A DNA stretch of 64,000 nucleotides from positions 2,294,001 to 2,358,000 of the forward strand of contig NZ_JACHMJ010000001.1 of the NCBI RefSeq assembly GCF_014204935.1, written 5' to 3'. The number at the start of each line of letters is the position of its first letter. The first letter of the stretch is position 1. The notes beneath the pieces are model-generated. The model searched no databases. It saw nothing but the letters and a program-made list of their open reading frames with translations, and had not been told where the DNA came from. Shown one piece after another: positions 8,057 to 17,111 of the stretch. Origin of the DNA: Conyzicola lurida. GTDB taxonomy: Bacteria; Actinomycetota; Actinomycetes; Actinomycetales; Microbacteriaceae. The position numbers and the translations under genes were made by a program.

Positions 8057-10396
8057 TCAGGGCTGCTTGCGCCAGCGGGCACCCACCGCGAACCAGCTGG
8101 CAAGAATGGATGTCGGAGCCAGCGCCGCCCGCACCCGCACCCCGCGCCCGACGCCGTCGCGGAGCGCGTCCAGCACGCCGCGCACCTCGGCCACGGTGAC
8201 CGGCTCCTCCGCGCGCACGGTGGCAGCGCCGCCCCCGGCCCGCGCGTAGGACTCGCGTTCGACCGCCTCGCGCAGCCGCTCGAGCACGGCGAGCGCGGCC
8301 GGGTCCTCCACCGGCGACCCGCCGATGGGGCCGGTCGCGGCGAATGCCGGGTCGTCGCGTGAGGCGGCAAGGCGGGCGGCGAACTCGCGCGGCGTCTCCG
8401 CGTCGGTGAGCGTCCAGCCGAGATCGAGCGCGGTGTCGCGCAGCTCGTCCCAGGCCCCCAGCACCGATGCCCCGCCGTCGACGGTGCGCAGCCGCGACCG
8501 CCGGCGCAGCACGCGGGCGAACGCGGGTACGAGCAGCAGCACGAGCAGGGCGAGGCCCGTCGCGCCGAGCACGACCGCGTTCCAGTTGACCCCCGCCTGC
8601 GTCTGGCCGGTGGGAACGCTGCCGCTGTCGAGCCGGTCGTCCCCGAGGTCCTGGGCCGCGTCGGTGGGGGCCGGCGTCGCCACCGACTCGTCGATGTCGG
8701 GCGTCGCCGGGTCGTCGACCGCGGCCGACGAATACTCGGGGATGTTGTTGCGGCTCACCGTGGGTTCGAACCGCGTCCAGCCGACGCCCGCGAAGTAGAG
8801 CTCGGGCCAGGCGTGCAGCTCGTCGGTGGTGACCCGGAACGTCTGGCCGCCGGTGGACGCGTTGTCGACCTCCGCGCCCGTCGTGAAGCCGACCGCGATG
8901 CGGGCCGGGATGCCGAGGGTGCGGGCCATGGCTGCCATCGCCGACGAGAAGTGCACGCAGTAGCCGCTCTTGGCCTCGAGGAATTCGGCGATGATCTCCG
9001 CGCCCGTGCCGTCGTAGCCCTCGTCGACCGGCGCCTCCTCCGAGTAGACGAAGTCGCCGCCGCGGAAGTAGCTCTGCAGCGCCATCGCCCGGTCGTAGTT
9101 GTTGGTCGCGCCCGCCGTCACGGCGAGCGCGGTCTCCGCCACGACCGCGGGCAGAGTGGGCGGCACCGCGAGGTAGCGCTCGAGTTCGGGGGTCACGACG
9201 GGGTCGGCCGCGCGCAGCTGGTCGCTCGTGGGGTCGGCCGTCTCTGTCGTGACCGTGTACACCTGTCCGCGCACGGTCGCGCGTTCGGAGCGCACGTTGA
9301 GCGTCTCTTCGTCCCACACCCAGCGTCCGACGAGACCCTCGACGGCCCGGGGCGCGTAGGGCACGGGCAGCCAGCGGCCGCGCACGTTGCCCACGGTGAT
9401 CGTCGCCTCGCTCTCCACCACGGCGACGTCGGGGCTCCGGCCCGGCGCCGCGGGGATCGCTTCCGGGTCGTTGTCGCCCGAGCCGGTCACCACGGTGGGC
9501 GCCCACGCGTCGTCGCCGAACTCCTCGAGCGTCGTCATGCGCAGGTACTGCCGGTCGGCCGCGGTGGTCGTGTAGGTGAGCGCCACGACGGGGGCGTCGC
9601 GCCGCAGGTCGTCGCCGAGGTCGATAATCGGGTTCAGCCCGGTGGCGTAGCCGTCACCCAGCGCCGCGGATTCCACGGGCAGCACGGGCGGCAGGGCCAG
9701 CGGCAGCACGAGACCGGCGACGAGCGCGCCCGCGGCGATGCCGAATGCCACGCCCGGCTGGCTGCGCGGCGAGGTCACGTAGACGATGACCAGCCAGGCC
9801 GCCGCCGCGAAGAGGAAGTAGAGCGGGTCGCTGAACGCGGGGTCGATGAATCCCGGCACGGCCACGATGGCCAGGAGCGGCACGCCCGTGAGCGCGGGGG
9901 TGTGCGCCGGGAACGAGAACGTGTCGGCGGCGATGGCGACGACCCCTGCCCCGAGCGCGAGCAGGAAGAGGATGCCGGGCACGGCTTCGGCGGGCACTCC
10001 CTGCTCCTGGATGGAGATGCTCCCCCGCGTGATCAGCTGCCCGAACGCGCCGACCGTGTCGAAGGTCGGGATGATGCCGACGATCGCGGTCTCGGAGGCG
10101 AAGAACAGGGTGAGCAGAACGAGCAGCGCCGCGGCCCCCACCGCGGTGGGCAGCAGGGTGCGGCGGGTGACCGCGCGCACGGCGGCGATGGTCGCGAGCA
10201 CGATGAGGGCGATGCCTCCCGAGACGAGCCACCAGTAGGTGCCGTCGAGCAGCTGGTGCAGCCCGCCGAGGGCGATCAGCACCGCTCCCGCGATGGCCGC
10301 GCTCGTGCGCACACTCCCGGTGCTGTCACGCTGCACCCGGGTGGGCGGGGGCGTGCGCGGGCCGACGCGGGGCGGCGCGACGAGGGTGTCAACCAT
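8057..10396 (-). CDS. Transglutaminase-domain membrane protein (TgpA/DUF3488-like), intact triad
   Basis: 779 residues. About seven membrane segments occupy residues 30-240, then an extracytoplasmic transglutaminase-like domain with SGYCVHFSSAMAAMARTLGIPAR (split here: Cys near 480) and ELHAWPELYF (His near 526), followed by GWTRFEPT, a linker, another membrane segment near 610 and a cytoplasmic DUF4129-like tail. All catalytic positions expected for the fold are present, with the actinobacterial FEPT variant. ATG at 10396 overlaps the DUF58 stop by 8 bases. Third gene of a MoxR-DUF58-TgpA operon, a common trio thought to assemble or modify envelope proteins. A paralogue lacking the active site lies at 38315-40639. 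Confidence 0.88.
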   Translation of the reverse strand: MVDTLVAPPRVGPRTPPPTRVQRDSTGSVRTSAAIAGAVLIALGGLHQLLDGTYWWLVSGGIALIVLATIAAVRAVTRRTLLPTAVGAAALLVLLTLFFASETAIVGIIPTFDTVGAFGQLITRGSISIQEQGVPAEAVPGILFLLALGAGVVAIAADTFSFPAHTPALTGVPLLAIVAVPGFIDPAFSDPLYFLFAAAAWLVIVYVTSPRSQPGVAFGIAAGALVAGLVLPLALPPVLPVESAALGDGYATGLNPIIDLGDDLRRDAPVVALTYTTTAADRQYLRMTTLEEFGDDAWAPTVVTGSGDNDPEAIPAAPGRSPDVAVVESEATITVGNVRGRWLPVPYAPRAVEGLVGRWVWDEETLNVRSERATVRGQVYTVTTETADPTSDQLRAADPVVTPELERYLAVPPTLPAVVAETALAVTAGATNNYDRAMALQSYFRGGDFVYSEEAPVDEGYDGTGAEIIAEFLEAKSGYCVHFSSAMAAMARTLGIPARIAVGFTTGAEVDNASTGGQTFRVTTDELHAWPELYFAGVGWTRFEPTVSRNNIPEYSSAAVDDPATPDIDESVATPAPTDAAQDLGDDRLDSGSVPTGQTQAGVNWNAVVLGATGLALLVLLLVPAFARVLRRRSRLRTVDGGASVLGAWDELRDTALDLGWTLTDAETPREFAARLAASRDDPAFAATGPIGGSPVEDPAALAVLERLREAVERESYARAGGGAATVRAEEPVTVAEVRGVLDALRDGVGRGVRVRAALAPTSILASWFAVGARWRKQP

Positions 10397-11675
10397 GACC
10401 GCGCTCCGACCTCGCGAAGAGGGAGCGCCCGTAGGACTCGCCGCCCGCACCCTCGTCGTCGAGCGCCGCCGCCCAGACCTCGGCGGCGTCGTCCGTCGAG
10501 TGTGCCGCGACGCAGTGCCAGCCCGCGCGGGACAGGGTCTCGAACGCGGCCGAGCCGGGTTCGTCGACGAGGATGGCGACGCCGTGCTCGTTGGGGGCAC
10601 GTTGGCCGACGATCCAGCGCAGCGTGTCGGCGGTCGGCGCGGAGACGACGGCGAAGATCGGGCCGTGCTGGTCGAGCTCGGCGACCGACGGCGGGGCGTC
10701 GTGCCGGCCGACCACGAGCGCGACGCGGGCGAGGCTGGTGAGGAATTCCACGTCGTGCCCGGTGCCACCGCCGGCCTCGAGCGGGGCGACGAGCTGGGCG
10801 GGCGCGGTCTCGCGCAGGTGAAGCTGGAACCCGGCGCTGACCAGGTGCACGCCGAGCGAGGCCACCATGCCGAGAGCCCATTCGAAGGCGTCGGATGTCG
10901 CATACCCGTCGTCGCGCGTGTCGACGACGAGCCGCGCGGTCGGAAAGCTGCTCTCCTCCTCCTGCCTCACCATGAGGTCGCCGTGCCGGGCCGTGGCGCG
11001 CCAGTGCACCCGGCGCAGCGCGTCGCCCCGCCGGTACTCGCGCGTCATCAGGTCGTCGTTGTTGCCGGCCGTGTTGCGGCGGCTCGCCCGCACGGATCCG
11101 TCGCCCCCGGCGAGCGAGAACCCGCTGCCCGCGAGCGGCGTGATTCGCGGCGCGACGATGAGCTGTCGTGAGTCGCCGAGCACGGTCTGCCGGGTGGAGA
11201 GGCCGAAGGGGTCGGCCCGCTCGACCGCGACCGGGCCGATCTCGACGATCCCCCGACGCGGCGGGTGCAACACGTACTCGAGCCGGGCGGTGCCGCGGGA
11301 GGAATAGCGGGCGGAGGGAAGCCCCGCGAGCCGCGCGGGCTCGGTGGCTCCGGGTTCCCACGGCAGCCGGTCGCTCCACTCGGCGGCGGAACTGCGCCCG
11401 ACGGTGCCGTTCGTCACGTCGATCGTGACGGTGACAGGGCTGCCGACCGAGACGACGTCGACCGAGAACCGCCGCGCGGCCGTCAACCGCGGCGCACGGT
11501 AGCGCACGAGCAGCAGGCAGAGCCCGACGAGCGCCGCCAGCAGGCAGGCGACGAAGCGGAACTGCTCGTTACCCAGCGAGTACGCCGCGATCACCAGCAC
11601 CACGGCGCTGCCGAGGATCGCCCACCCTCTCGCGGTGATCCTCGTAGCCCGCCGACGTGTGCCGCGCCGCGCCAT
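10389..11675 (-). CDS. DUF58 domain-containing membrane protein
   Basis: 428 residues with two N-terminal membrane segments (about 17-60) and a vWA-like DUF58 domain. The hallmark region MTREYRRGDALRRVHWRATARHGDL lies near residues 210-235 (split: REYRRGD, then VHWRATAR). These proteins work with MoxR AAA+ ATPases. ATG at 11675 is 3 bases from the MoxR stop, so the three genes are co-transcribed. No metal-coordinating MIDAS motif is obvious by eye. Confidence 0.88.
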   Translation of the reverse strand: MARRGTRRRATRITARGWAILGSAVVLVIAAYSLGNEQFRFVACLLAALVGLCLLLVRYRAPRLTAARRFSVDVVSVGSPVTVTIDVTNGTVGRSSAAEWSDRLPWEPGATEPARLAGLPSARYSSRGTARLEYVLHPPRRGIVEIGPVAVERADPFGLSTRQTVLGDSRQLIVAPRITPLAGSGFSLAGGDGSVRASRRNTAGNNDDLMTREYRRGDALRRVHWRATARHGDLMVRQEEESSFPTARLVVDTRDDGYATSDAFEWALGMVASLGVHLVSAGFQLHLRETAPAQLVAPLEAGGGTGHDVEFLTSLARVALVVGRHDAPPSVAELDQHGPIFAVVSAPTADTLRWIVGQRAPNEHGVAILVDEPGSAAFETLSRAGWHCVAAHSTDDAAEVWAAALDDEGAGGESYGRSLFARSERGHG

Positions 11676-11678
11676 CCG

Positions 11679-12719
11679 TCAGCCCGCGTGCCCCGCGAGC
11701 CCGCCGGCGCCGAGCGGAACCGGGGTCTGCGCCACGATCCGGGCGATGATCTCCGCGACGCTCGCCCGCGCGACCCCGCCGGAACGGTTGGCGGCGATGA
11801 GGCGGTGGGCGAGCACGGGGGCGACGATCGCGTTGATGTCGTCGGGCAGCACGAACTCGCGGCCGTCGAGGGCGGCGCGTACCTTGGCGGCACGCACGAG
11901 CTGCAGGGTGGCGCGGGGGCTGGCGCCGAGTCGCAGTTCGGGGTCGGTGCGGGTGGCCTGCGAGAGACGCACGACGTACTGCTCGACGGCCTGGCTGACG
12001 AACACGTTGCGCGCGGTGTGGATCATGGCGGAGAGCTGCTGGCCGGAGACGACCGGCACGACGTCTTCGAGCGGGCTGCGGGTCTCGCGCGAGCGCAGCA
12101 TCGCGATCTCGGCTGAGGAGTCGGGGTAGCCCATCGAGATGCGCGCCATAAAGCGGTCGCGCTGCGCCTCGGGCAGGGCGTAGGTGCCCTCCATCTCGAT
12201 GGGGTTCTGCGTGGCGACGACGGTGAACGGCGAGGCCAGCGCGTAGGTCGTGCCATCGACCGTGACCTGCTTCTCCTCCATGCACTCGAGCAGGGCGGAC
12301 TGGGTCTTCGGGCTGGCCCGGTTGATCTCGTCGCCGATGACGAGGTTGGCGAACACGGGGCCGGGCTTGAACTCGAACTCCCGGTCGGCCTGGTTGTAGA
12401 TCGAGACACCGGTGATGTCGGAGGGCAGCAGGTCGGGGGTGAACTGGATGCGCGAGACCGAGCAGTCGAGGCTCTTGGCCAGCGCGCGGGCCAGCATGGT
12501 CTTGCCGACCCCGGGAACGTCTTCGATGAGCAGGTGGCCCTCGGCGAGGATGACGGTGAGCGCCATCTCGACGGCCTCGCGCTTGCCGTCGATCACCGTC
12601 TCGACGGAACCGATGATCGCGCGGCTCGAGCGGAAGAACTCCTCGATCGAGAGCGTCTCGTGATCGACGTCGGAGGCCGCTTCGTGCCCGGGTTCGAACC
12701 TCGCCGCAATGCTGTTCAC
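11679..12719 (-). CDS. MoxR-family AAA+ ATPase
   Basis: About 346 residues. Walker A GVGKT is at 70-74 (counted from the GTG at 12719), with RIQFTPDLLPSDITG, Walker B NLVIGDEINRASPKTQ and sensor ATQNPIEMEGTYALPEAQ following. First gene of the MoxR-DUF58-TgpA operon and divergent from cofD. The start is uncertain: GTG 12719 gives MNSIAARFEPG; GTG 12743 adds eight residues (KFCHTRS-type) that look less like coding sequence. Neither has a clear ribosome binding site. A second MoxR gene is at 41972-42940. Confidence 0.88.
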   Translation of the reverse strand: MNSIAARFEPGHEAASDVDHETLSIEEFFRSSRAIIGSVETVIDGKREAVEMALTVILAEGHLLIEDVPGVGKTMLARALAKSLDCSVSRIQFTPDLLPSDITGVSIYNQADREFEFKPGPVFANLVIGDEINRASPKTQSALLECMEEKQVTVDGTTYALASPFTVVATQNPIEMEGTYALPEAQRDRFMARISMGYPDSSAEIAMLRSRETRSPLEDVVPVVSGQQLSAMIHTARNVFVSQAVEQYVVRLSQATRTDPELRLGASPRATLQLVRAAKVRAALDGREFVLPDDINAIVAPVLAHRLIAANRSGGVARASVAEIIARIVAQTPVPLGAGGLAGHAG

Positions 12720-12822
12720 GCTACGAGTGTGGCAGAACTTCACTACCGGTCGTACTGGGAGTTGACCCCATCTATGAACCTCCGATGAATGCTAGGGTGG
12801 GGCCCCGTCAGCCACGGCGACG

Positions 12823-12828
12823 TATCGT
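12823..12828 (+). promoter_or_regulatory. Leaderless -10 box of cofD (TATCGT, 6 bases before GTG)
   Basis: TATCGT ends at 12828 and the GTG is at 12835, so transcription would begin at the start codon. The same spacing recurs before about ten other genes in the window. Confidence 0.6.
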
Positions 12829-12834
12829 GGACCG

Positions 12835-13782
12835 GTGAAGATAACCGTGCTTTCCGGCGGCGTCGGCGGCGCCCGTTTCCTCCGCGGTGTGCGTGAGCAC
12901 GCGCGCGGCATCCCCGAGGCCGAGATCACCGCTGTGGTCAACACCGGCGACGACATGTGGCTCACGAGCCTGCGCATCGCGCCCGACCTCGACTCGATCA
13001 TGTACACGCTCGCGGGCGAGAACGACGAGGAGCGCGGCTGGGGCCGGGTCGGCGAGACCGAGCGGGTGAGCGGCGAACTGCGCGCGTACGGCATCGGCTG
13101 GCCGTGGTTCACCCTCGGCGACCTCGACATCGGCACCCACCTCGCCCGCACCGACCTGCTGCGGTCGGGCATGCCGCTGAGCGCGGTCACCGACCGCATC
13201 ACCTCGCGCTGGGACCTCGGCGTGCACCTCATCCCCGCAACCGACGACGAGGTGGAGACGCACGTCACGGTCGAGGGCGGCGAGCTGCACTTCCAGGAAT
13301 GGTGGACGAAGCACCGCGCCACCGTTCCCGCGCTCGGCTTCGTGCAGCACTACGTCGAGAACTCGACCCCCGCGCCCGGCGTGCTCGCGGCGATCGCCGA
13401 CGCCGACGTGGTGCTGATCGCCCCGTCGAACCCCGTCGTCTCGATCGGCACGATCCTCGGCATCCCCGGCATCCGCGCGGCGGTCGCCGCGACCTCCGCC
13501 CGCGTCGTCGGCGTCTCGCCGATCATCGCCGGGGCGGTCGTGCGCGGCATGGCCGACGCCTGCCTGACCGCCATCGGTGTGGAGACCTCCGCCGAGGCGG
13601 TCGGCCTGCACTACGGCGCCCGGTCGGCCGGCGGCATCCTCGATGCCTGGCTCATCGACGAGACGGATGCTGCGGCTGTCCCGGCGCTCGAGGCCGCGGG
13701 CATCGCGGCCCGCGCCGTACCGCTTTGGATGCGTGACCCCGCGACGAGCGCGCAGCTCGCCGCCGACGCCCTGGCCCTGTAG
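12835..13782 (+). CDS. cofD: 2-phospho-L-lactate / phosphoenolpyruvate transferase of F420 biosynthesis (CofD/FbiA)
   Basis: 315 residues. Joins the phospho-acid carried by a GDP-linked donor to the riboflavin-like precursor Fo, giving (dehydro)F420-0. Key motifs: GGVGGAR at 8-14, NTGDD at 36-40, GDLDIGTH around 95-102, and APSNPVVSIGTIL around 196-208. GTG start at 12835 with no Shine-Dalgarno and a TATCGT box 6 bases upstream, so probably leaderless. Convergent with the cofC-cofE genes. In actinobacteria the donor is usually made from phosphoenolpyruvate; the sequence alone does not settle PEP versus phospholactate. Confidence 0.95.
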   Translation: MKITVLSGGVGGARFLRGVREHARGIPEAEITAVVNTGDDMWLTSLRIAPDLDSIMYTLAGENDEERGWGRVGETERVSGELRAYGIGWPWFTLGDLDIGTHLARTDLLRSGMPLSAVTDRITSRWDLGVHLIPATDDEVETHVTVEGGELHFQEWWTKHRATVPALGFVQHYVENSTPAPGVLAAIADADVVLIAPSNPVVSIGTILGIPGIRAAVAATSARVVGVSPIIAGAVVRGMADACLTAIGVETSAEAVGLHYGARSAGGILDAWLIDETDAAAVPALEAAGIAARAVPLWMRDPATSAQLAADALAL

Positions 13783-13805
13783 CCCCGGCGCTCGCCACCG
13801 TCGCC

Positions 13806-13877
13806 CGACAGGACCGATCGGGCCCGACGCCCGCTCGACAGGACGGATCGGCGTGTCGGGCGGGCCGCATCCTGTCG
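13806..13877. repeat. Direct repeat plus large hairpin between convergent cofD and cofC
   Basis: CGACAGGACCGATCGG at 13806-13821 recurs as CGACAGGACGGATCGG at 13836-13851 (30-bp period), and TCCTGTCG at 13870-13877 is an inverted partial copy. A stem forms between GCCCGAC (13822-13828) and GTCGGGC (13855-13861), extended by GCC/GGC. It may act as a two-way transcription block, but there is no U-tract. Confidence 0.5.
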
Positions 13878-13897
13878 ACCGCAGGGGGCGCGCGAAC

Positions 13898-14656
13898 CTA
13901 GCCCAGAACCTCGGCCGTGAACCGTCCCACGCGCGGCGCGAGGTCGGCGAGCTGCTGCGGGGTGTCGACGTCGCGGCGCAGGCCGGAATCGGCGTCGACC
14001 GCCAGCTCGACGTAGCCCGCGGCGGCGTGCGCTGCCCGTGAGCCGGCGCCGAACGCGGTCGCGTGCACGGCCCCGTCGGCCGCCGCGATGAGCGCCGTGC
14101 CGGTGCCGTCGGCGTCGGGCACCATCGAGAGCTCGTGCGCGGTGGCCGCGGCGAGCGCGGCGGCGAGTTCCGCGGGCTGCAGCGCGGGCAGGTCGCCGAG
14201 CAGCACGGCCACTCCCCTGCCCGGGGCGCCGAGGTCGGTGGCGACGTCGAGCCCGTCGGCGATCGCGGCGGCGAGCCCCGACGGCTGCTCCTCGATCACG
14301 ACGAACGCGCCGAGGTCGTCGAACGCCGGCGCCGCTTCCGCGGTCGTCACGACGAGCACCAGGACGACGGATGCCGCGGCGAGCGCAGCCGCGACCGTGT
14401 CGAGCGCGAGCGCCTGGGCCAGGGCAGCGCGGTCGGGGTGGCCGTCGCCGAGACGCGACTTCGCCTCCCCGGTTCCCTTCACGGGGATGACGACGATCCA
14501 CTCGCGCGTGGGTTCCGCGACGTGGGTCTCGCGGACGGGCTTGCCGGTGCGGCGGATACCGGTATCGCGGGGCCGCGACTCGAACTGCTCGACGGCCGCG
14601 CGCTCGATCTCCGAGCGGGCGGACTGGCGGGAGGTGGGGAAGTGCGATTCGGTCAC
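13898..14656 (-). CDS. cofC: 2-phospho-L-lactate / PEP guanylyltransferase of F420 biosynthesis (CofC/FbiD)
   Basis: 252 residues. Nucleotidyltransferase that activates phospholactate or PEP with GTP for CofD. Motifs visible: [18 protein letters not shown] (residues 53-70), [28 protein letters not shown] and [12 protein letters not shown]; the DLPAL and DGTGT boxes are the most telling. Start GTG 14656 overlaps the cofE stop as GTGA, which supports it, but this leaves an unusual 50-residue charged N-terminal extension before the conserved domain. Part of the operon LLM-cofE-cofC. Confidence 0.9.
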   Translation of the reverse strand: MTESHFPTSRQSARSEIERAAVEQFESRPRDTGIRRTGKPVRETHVAEPTREWIVVIPVKGTGEAKSRLGDGHPDRAALAQALALDTVAAALAAASVVLVLVVTTAEAAPAFDDLGAFVVIEEQPSGLAAAIADGLDVATDLGAPGRGVAVLLGDLPALQPAELAAALAAATAHELSMVPDADGTGTALIAAADGAVHATAFGAGSRAAHAAAGYVELAVDADSGLRRDVDTPQQLADLAPRVGRFTAEVLG

Positions 14657-15417
14657 TGCGCCTCCTCCGGCGCCGCCGCGAGCCCCGCCGCGTACCCTTC
14701 GGCGAACGCCTCCGCGGCACCGAGCCGGAACATGTCGGCTTCCGCGCGACGGATGAGCACGCGGGCGCCGGGCGCATCCGCGTCGAGGAGCCGGCCCAGC
14801 CCGCGGACGACCGCGACGGGCAGCCCGCCGCTCTTGCCCTTGACCAGGTCGGCCGCCGCGGCGATCTCGTCGCCGACGGCGGGAAGGGTGACGTCGAGCC
14901 GGCGACCGTGCGAGTCGAGGGTGCCGCGCAGGTCGTCGAGCAGGCGCACGCCGCTCGAGCCGATCGTGACGTCGGTCTGCCCCTCGCGCCAGGCGCGGCC
15001 GAGCGTGTCGGTGATGACGATGCCGATGCGGATGCCGAAGCGCTCCTGGAGCGCGGCGCGCAGCCGGGCGGCGCTCGCGTCGGGGTCGACCGGCAGCAGG
15101 AGCACGGTGCCGTCGGCGGTGTTGCTCGAGTCGACGCCCGCCGCCGCGGCGACCATGCCGAGACGGTTCTCGACGATGCGCGTGACCCCGCCCGGGTGCG
15201 CCCGGGTCGCGACGACGCGCACGGTCTCGTCGGTGATCGCCTGCTCGCGGTCGGCGGCCTGCACGATGCGGCCCTCGGCCTTCGAGATGATCTTGCTGGT
15301 GACCGCGAGGATGTCGCCGTCGGCGAGCAGCCCGTCGAGGGCGTCGCCGAGGATCTGCGCGAGGTCGCTGGTCGGAGAGATTTCGGGGATGCCCGCCGCG
15401 GCGTAGACGGAGAGCAT
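14653..15417 (-). CDS. cofE: Coenzyme F420-0:L-glutamate ligase (CofE)
   Basis: 254 residues. Adds gamma-linked glutamates to F420-0 using GTP. Visible: [17 protein letters not shown] (35-51), [15 protein letters not shown] (95-109), [15 protein letters not shown] (127-141) and [14 protein letters not shown]. Only the CofE domain is present; the nitroreductase-like C-terminal domain of mycobacterial FbiB is absent. ATG 15417 overlaps the LLM stop by one base (TGATG), and its own stop overlaps cofC as GTGA. Confidence 0.95.
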   Translation of the reverse strand: MLSVYAAAGIPEISPTSDLAQILGDALDGLLADGDILAVTSKIISKAEGRIVQAADREQAITDETVRVVATRAHPGGVTRIVENRLGMVAAAAGVDSSNTADGTVLLLPVDPDASAARLRAALQERFGIRIGIVITDTLGRAWREGQTDVTIGSSGVRLLDDLRGTLDSHGRRLDVTLPAVGDEIAAAADLVKGKSGGLPVAVVRGLGRLLDADAPGARVLIRRAEADMFRLGAAEAFAEGYAAGLAAAPEEAQ

Positions 15418-16418
15418 CAGCGCACGAGTTTCGGGAGGACGTCGCGGCCGAACACGTCGATCCACTCGCGCTGGTTGCGTCCGACGTTGTGCAGGTAGAT
15501 GCGGTCGAAGCCGAGGTCGACGTAGCGCTGGATGTGCGCGCGGTGCACCTCGGGGTCGGAGTCGACGATCATGCGTCCGTCGAAGTCCTCGGGGCGCACG
15601 AGTTTGGCGAGCTGTTCGAGTTCGAAGGGCGAGCGGATGTCGCTCTTGGGGAACCGCATCCCGCCGTTGGGCCACTCGACCAAGGCGTTGCGCATGGCTT
15701 CCTCGGTGGTCGGCGCCCAGCTGAGGTGCAGCTGCAGCACGCGCGGCATCGTCGACGGGTCCTTGCCGGCGTCGCGGGCGCCCTCGTCGAACTTCGCGAA
15801 CAGTCCGGCGATCTTCTCGATCGGCGCTCCCACGGTGATGAGGCCGTCGACGGTGCGTCCGGCGCGCTTGGCCGTGACCGGTCCCGCGGTAGCCACGAGG
15901 ATCTCCGGCGCGACATCCGGCATCGTCCACAGCCGGGTCGACTCGAGCTTGAAGAATTGACCGCTGTGTTTGACGTCTTTGCCGGCGAGGGACGCGGCGA
16001 AGAGCTTCTTGATCACGTCGACCGCCTCGAACATACGGTTGATGCGCTCGGGCGCCTCCGGCCAGTACTGCCCGACGATGTGCTCGTTGAGGGCCTCGCC
16101 GGAGCCGATGCCCAACCAGTGACGGCCCGGGAACATCGCGGCCAGGGTCGCGCTCGCCTGGGCGACCATCGCCGGGTGGTACCGGAACGTCGGCGCGGTG
16201 ACACCGGGACCCATGTCGCCCGTAGTGCGTTCGCCGATCGCGGAGAGCACGTTCCAGACGAACGAGCTCTGACCCTGCTGCGGCACCCAGGGCTGGAAGT
16301 GGTCGGCGGCCATCACGCCCGAGAAACCGTGCGCTTCAGCGTAGACGGCGAGATCGACGGCTTCCCTCGGGTGGAACTGCTCGAGCATCGCGGCGTAGCC
16401 GACCTGCAAACCTGTCAT
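15417..16418 (-). CDS. F420-dependent LLM oxidoreductase, FGD/TIGR03557-like
   Basis: 333 residues, luciferase-like fold. The N-terminus [22 protein letters not shown], the AADHFQPW motif (residues 37-44) and the [12 protein letters not shown] segment (about 105-116) match the F420-dependent glucose-6-phosphate dehydrogenase-like group; the AADHF His is the one used for catalysis in FGD. First gene of the operon with cofE and cofC, so the cofactor and one of its users are made together. Whether it oxidises glucose-6-phosphate or another substrate is not decided by sequence. Start ATG 16418; no clear ribosome binding site. Confidence 0.88.
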   Translation of the reverse strand: MTGLQVGYAAMLEQFHPREAVDLAVYAEAHGFSGVMAADHFQPWVPQQGQSSFVWNVLSAIGERTTGDMGPGVTAPTFRYHPAMVAQASATLAAMFPGRHWLGIGSGEALNEHIVGQYWPEAPERINRMFEAVDVIKKLFAASLAGKDVKHSGQFFKLESTRLWTMPDVAPEILVATAGPVTAKRAGRTVDGLITVGAPIEKIAGLFAKFDEGARDAGKDPSTMPRVLQLHLSWAPTTEEAMRNALVEWPNGGMRFPKSDIRSPFELEQLAKLVRPEDFDGRMIVDSDPEVHRAHIQRYVDLGFDRIYLHNVGRNQREWIDVFGRDVLPKLVR

Positions 16419-16492
16419 CCATCGATTCTCGCACCTCTGTATTTCGTCCGGATCTCACCGGGCACAAACCGCGACGAAGTGTAACGTGGGGA

Positions 16493-16513
16493 GAACGAGC
16501 GTTCCGGTAGTCT
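16493..16513 (+). promoter_or_regulatory. TetR gene -10 box and overlapping short palindrome
   Basis: GAACG-AG-CGTTC (16493-16504) is followed by TAGTCT (16508-16513), which is 6 bases before the ATG at 16520; the mRNA would be leaderless. The palindrome could be an autoregulatory TetR site for the divergent TetR and F420 operons. Arms are only 5 bp, so this is tentative. Confidence 0.4.
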
Positions 16514-16519
16514 GAGCGG

Positions 16520-17101
16520 ATGTCCAGTGAGTTGCTCGTCGAGAAGCGCCCGTCCCAGGCGCGGCAGCGGCTTTTGGCCACGGCGTCCGACCTGTTCTAC
16601 CGCGAGGGAATCCACGCGGTCGGCGTCGACCGCGTCGTCGTCACCGCCGCGGTCACCCGGGCGACGTTCTACCGGCACTTCCCGAGCAAAGAGGACCTCG
16701 TGCTGGCCTACCTCGCCCGTGAGGACGCCGACATGCGGGCCGCCGTCGCCCCCATCCTCGCCGAAGACACCGCCGACGACGCACTGCTCGAGATCCTGAT
16801 CCAGATCGTCGCCGACGACATCACCCTGCACCACACCCGCGGCTGCCCGTTCATCAACGCGGCCGCCGAGTACCCCGACCCGCAGAGCCCGGTGCGCGTC
16901 TTGATCGCCGGCCACCGCGAGTGGACCCGCGCGACCCTGAGCTTCGCGCTCGAGACCGCCGGTCGAGCCGACTACGAGACGCGCGCCGGCACCCTCGTGT
17001 TGCTGCGCGACGCCGCGTTCGTGGGCAGCTATCTCGATACGCCCGAAACCGTGCGCGAGACCTTCGTCGCCACCGCGCGCGCGGTCGCGGGCCTCGGCTA
17101 G
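16520..17101 (+). CDS. TetR-family transcriptional regulator
   Basis: 193 residues. N-terminal helix-turn-helix around 17-62 (RQRLLATASDLFYREGIHAVGVDRV, split here, and VTRATFYRHFPSKEDLV) and a C-terminal ligand domain with the RGCPFINAAAEYPD segment typical of one TetR subgroup. Divergent from the LLM-cofE-cofC operon with 101 bp between, so local control is plausible. Leaderless by its -10 position. Ligand unknown. Confidence 0.9.
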   Translation: MSSELLVEKRPSQARQRLLATASDLFYREGIHAVGVDRVVVTAAVTRATFYRHFPSKEDLVLAYLAREDADMRAAVAPILAEDTADDALLEILIQIVADDITLHHTRGCPFINAAAEYPDPQSPVRVLIAGHREWTRATLSFALETAGRADYETRAGTLVLLRDAAFVGSYLDTPETVRETFVATARAVAGLG

Positions 17102-17111
17102 CGGGCACACC

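Noticed and set aside
12756-12771. TGGGAGTTGACCCCAT upstream of the first MoxR operon resembles the 18-bp motif of the signalling locus.
   Set aside because: One base shorter, several mismatches, only 37-52 bases from the chosen MoxR start (13-28 from the alternative one) and no -10 box at the 32-base spacing. Probably chance similarity.
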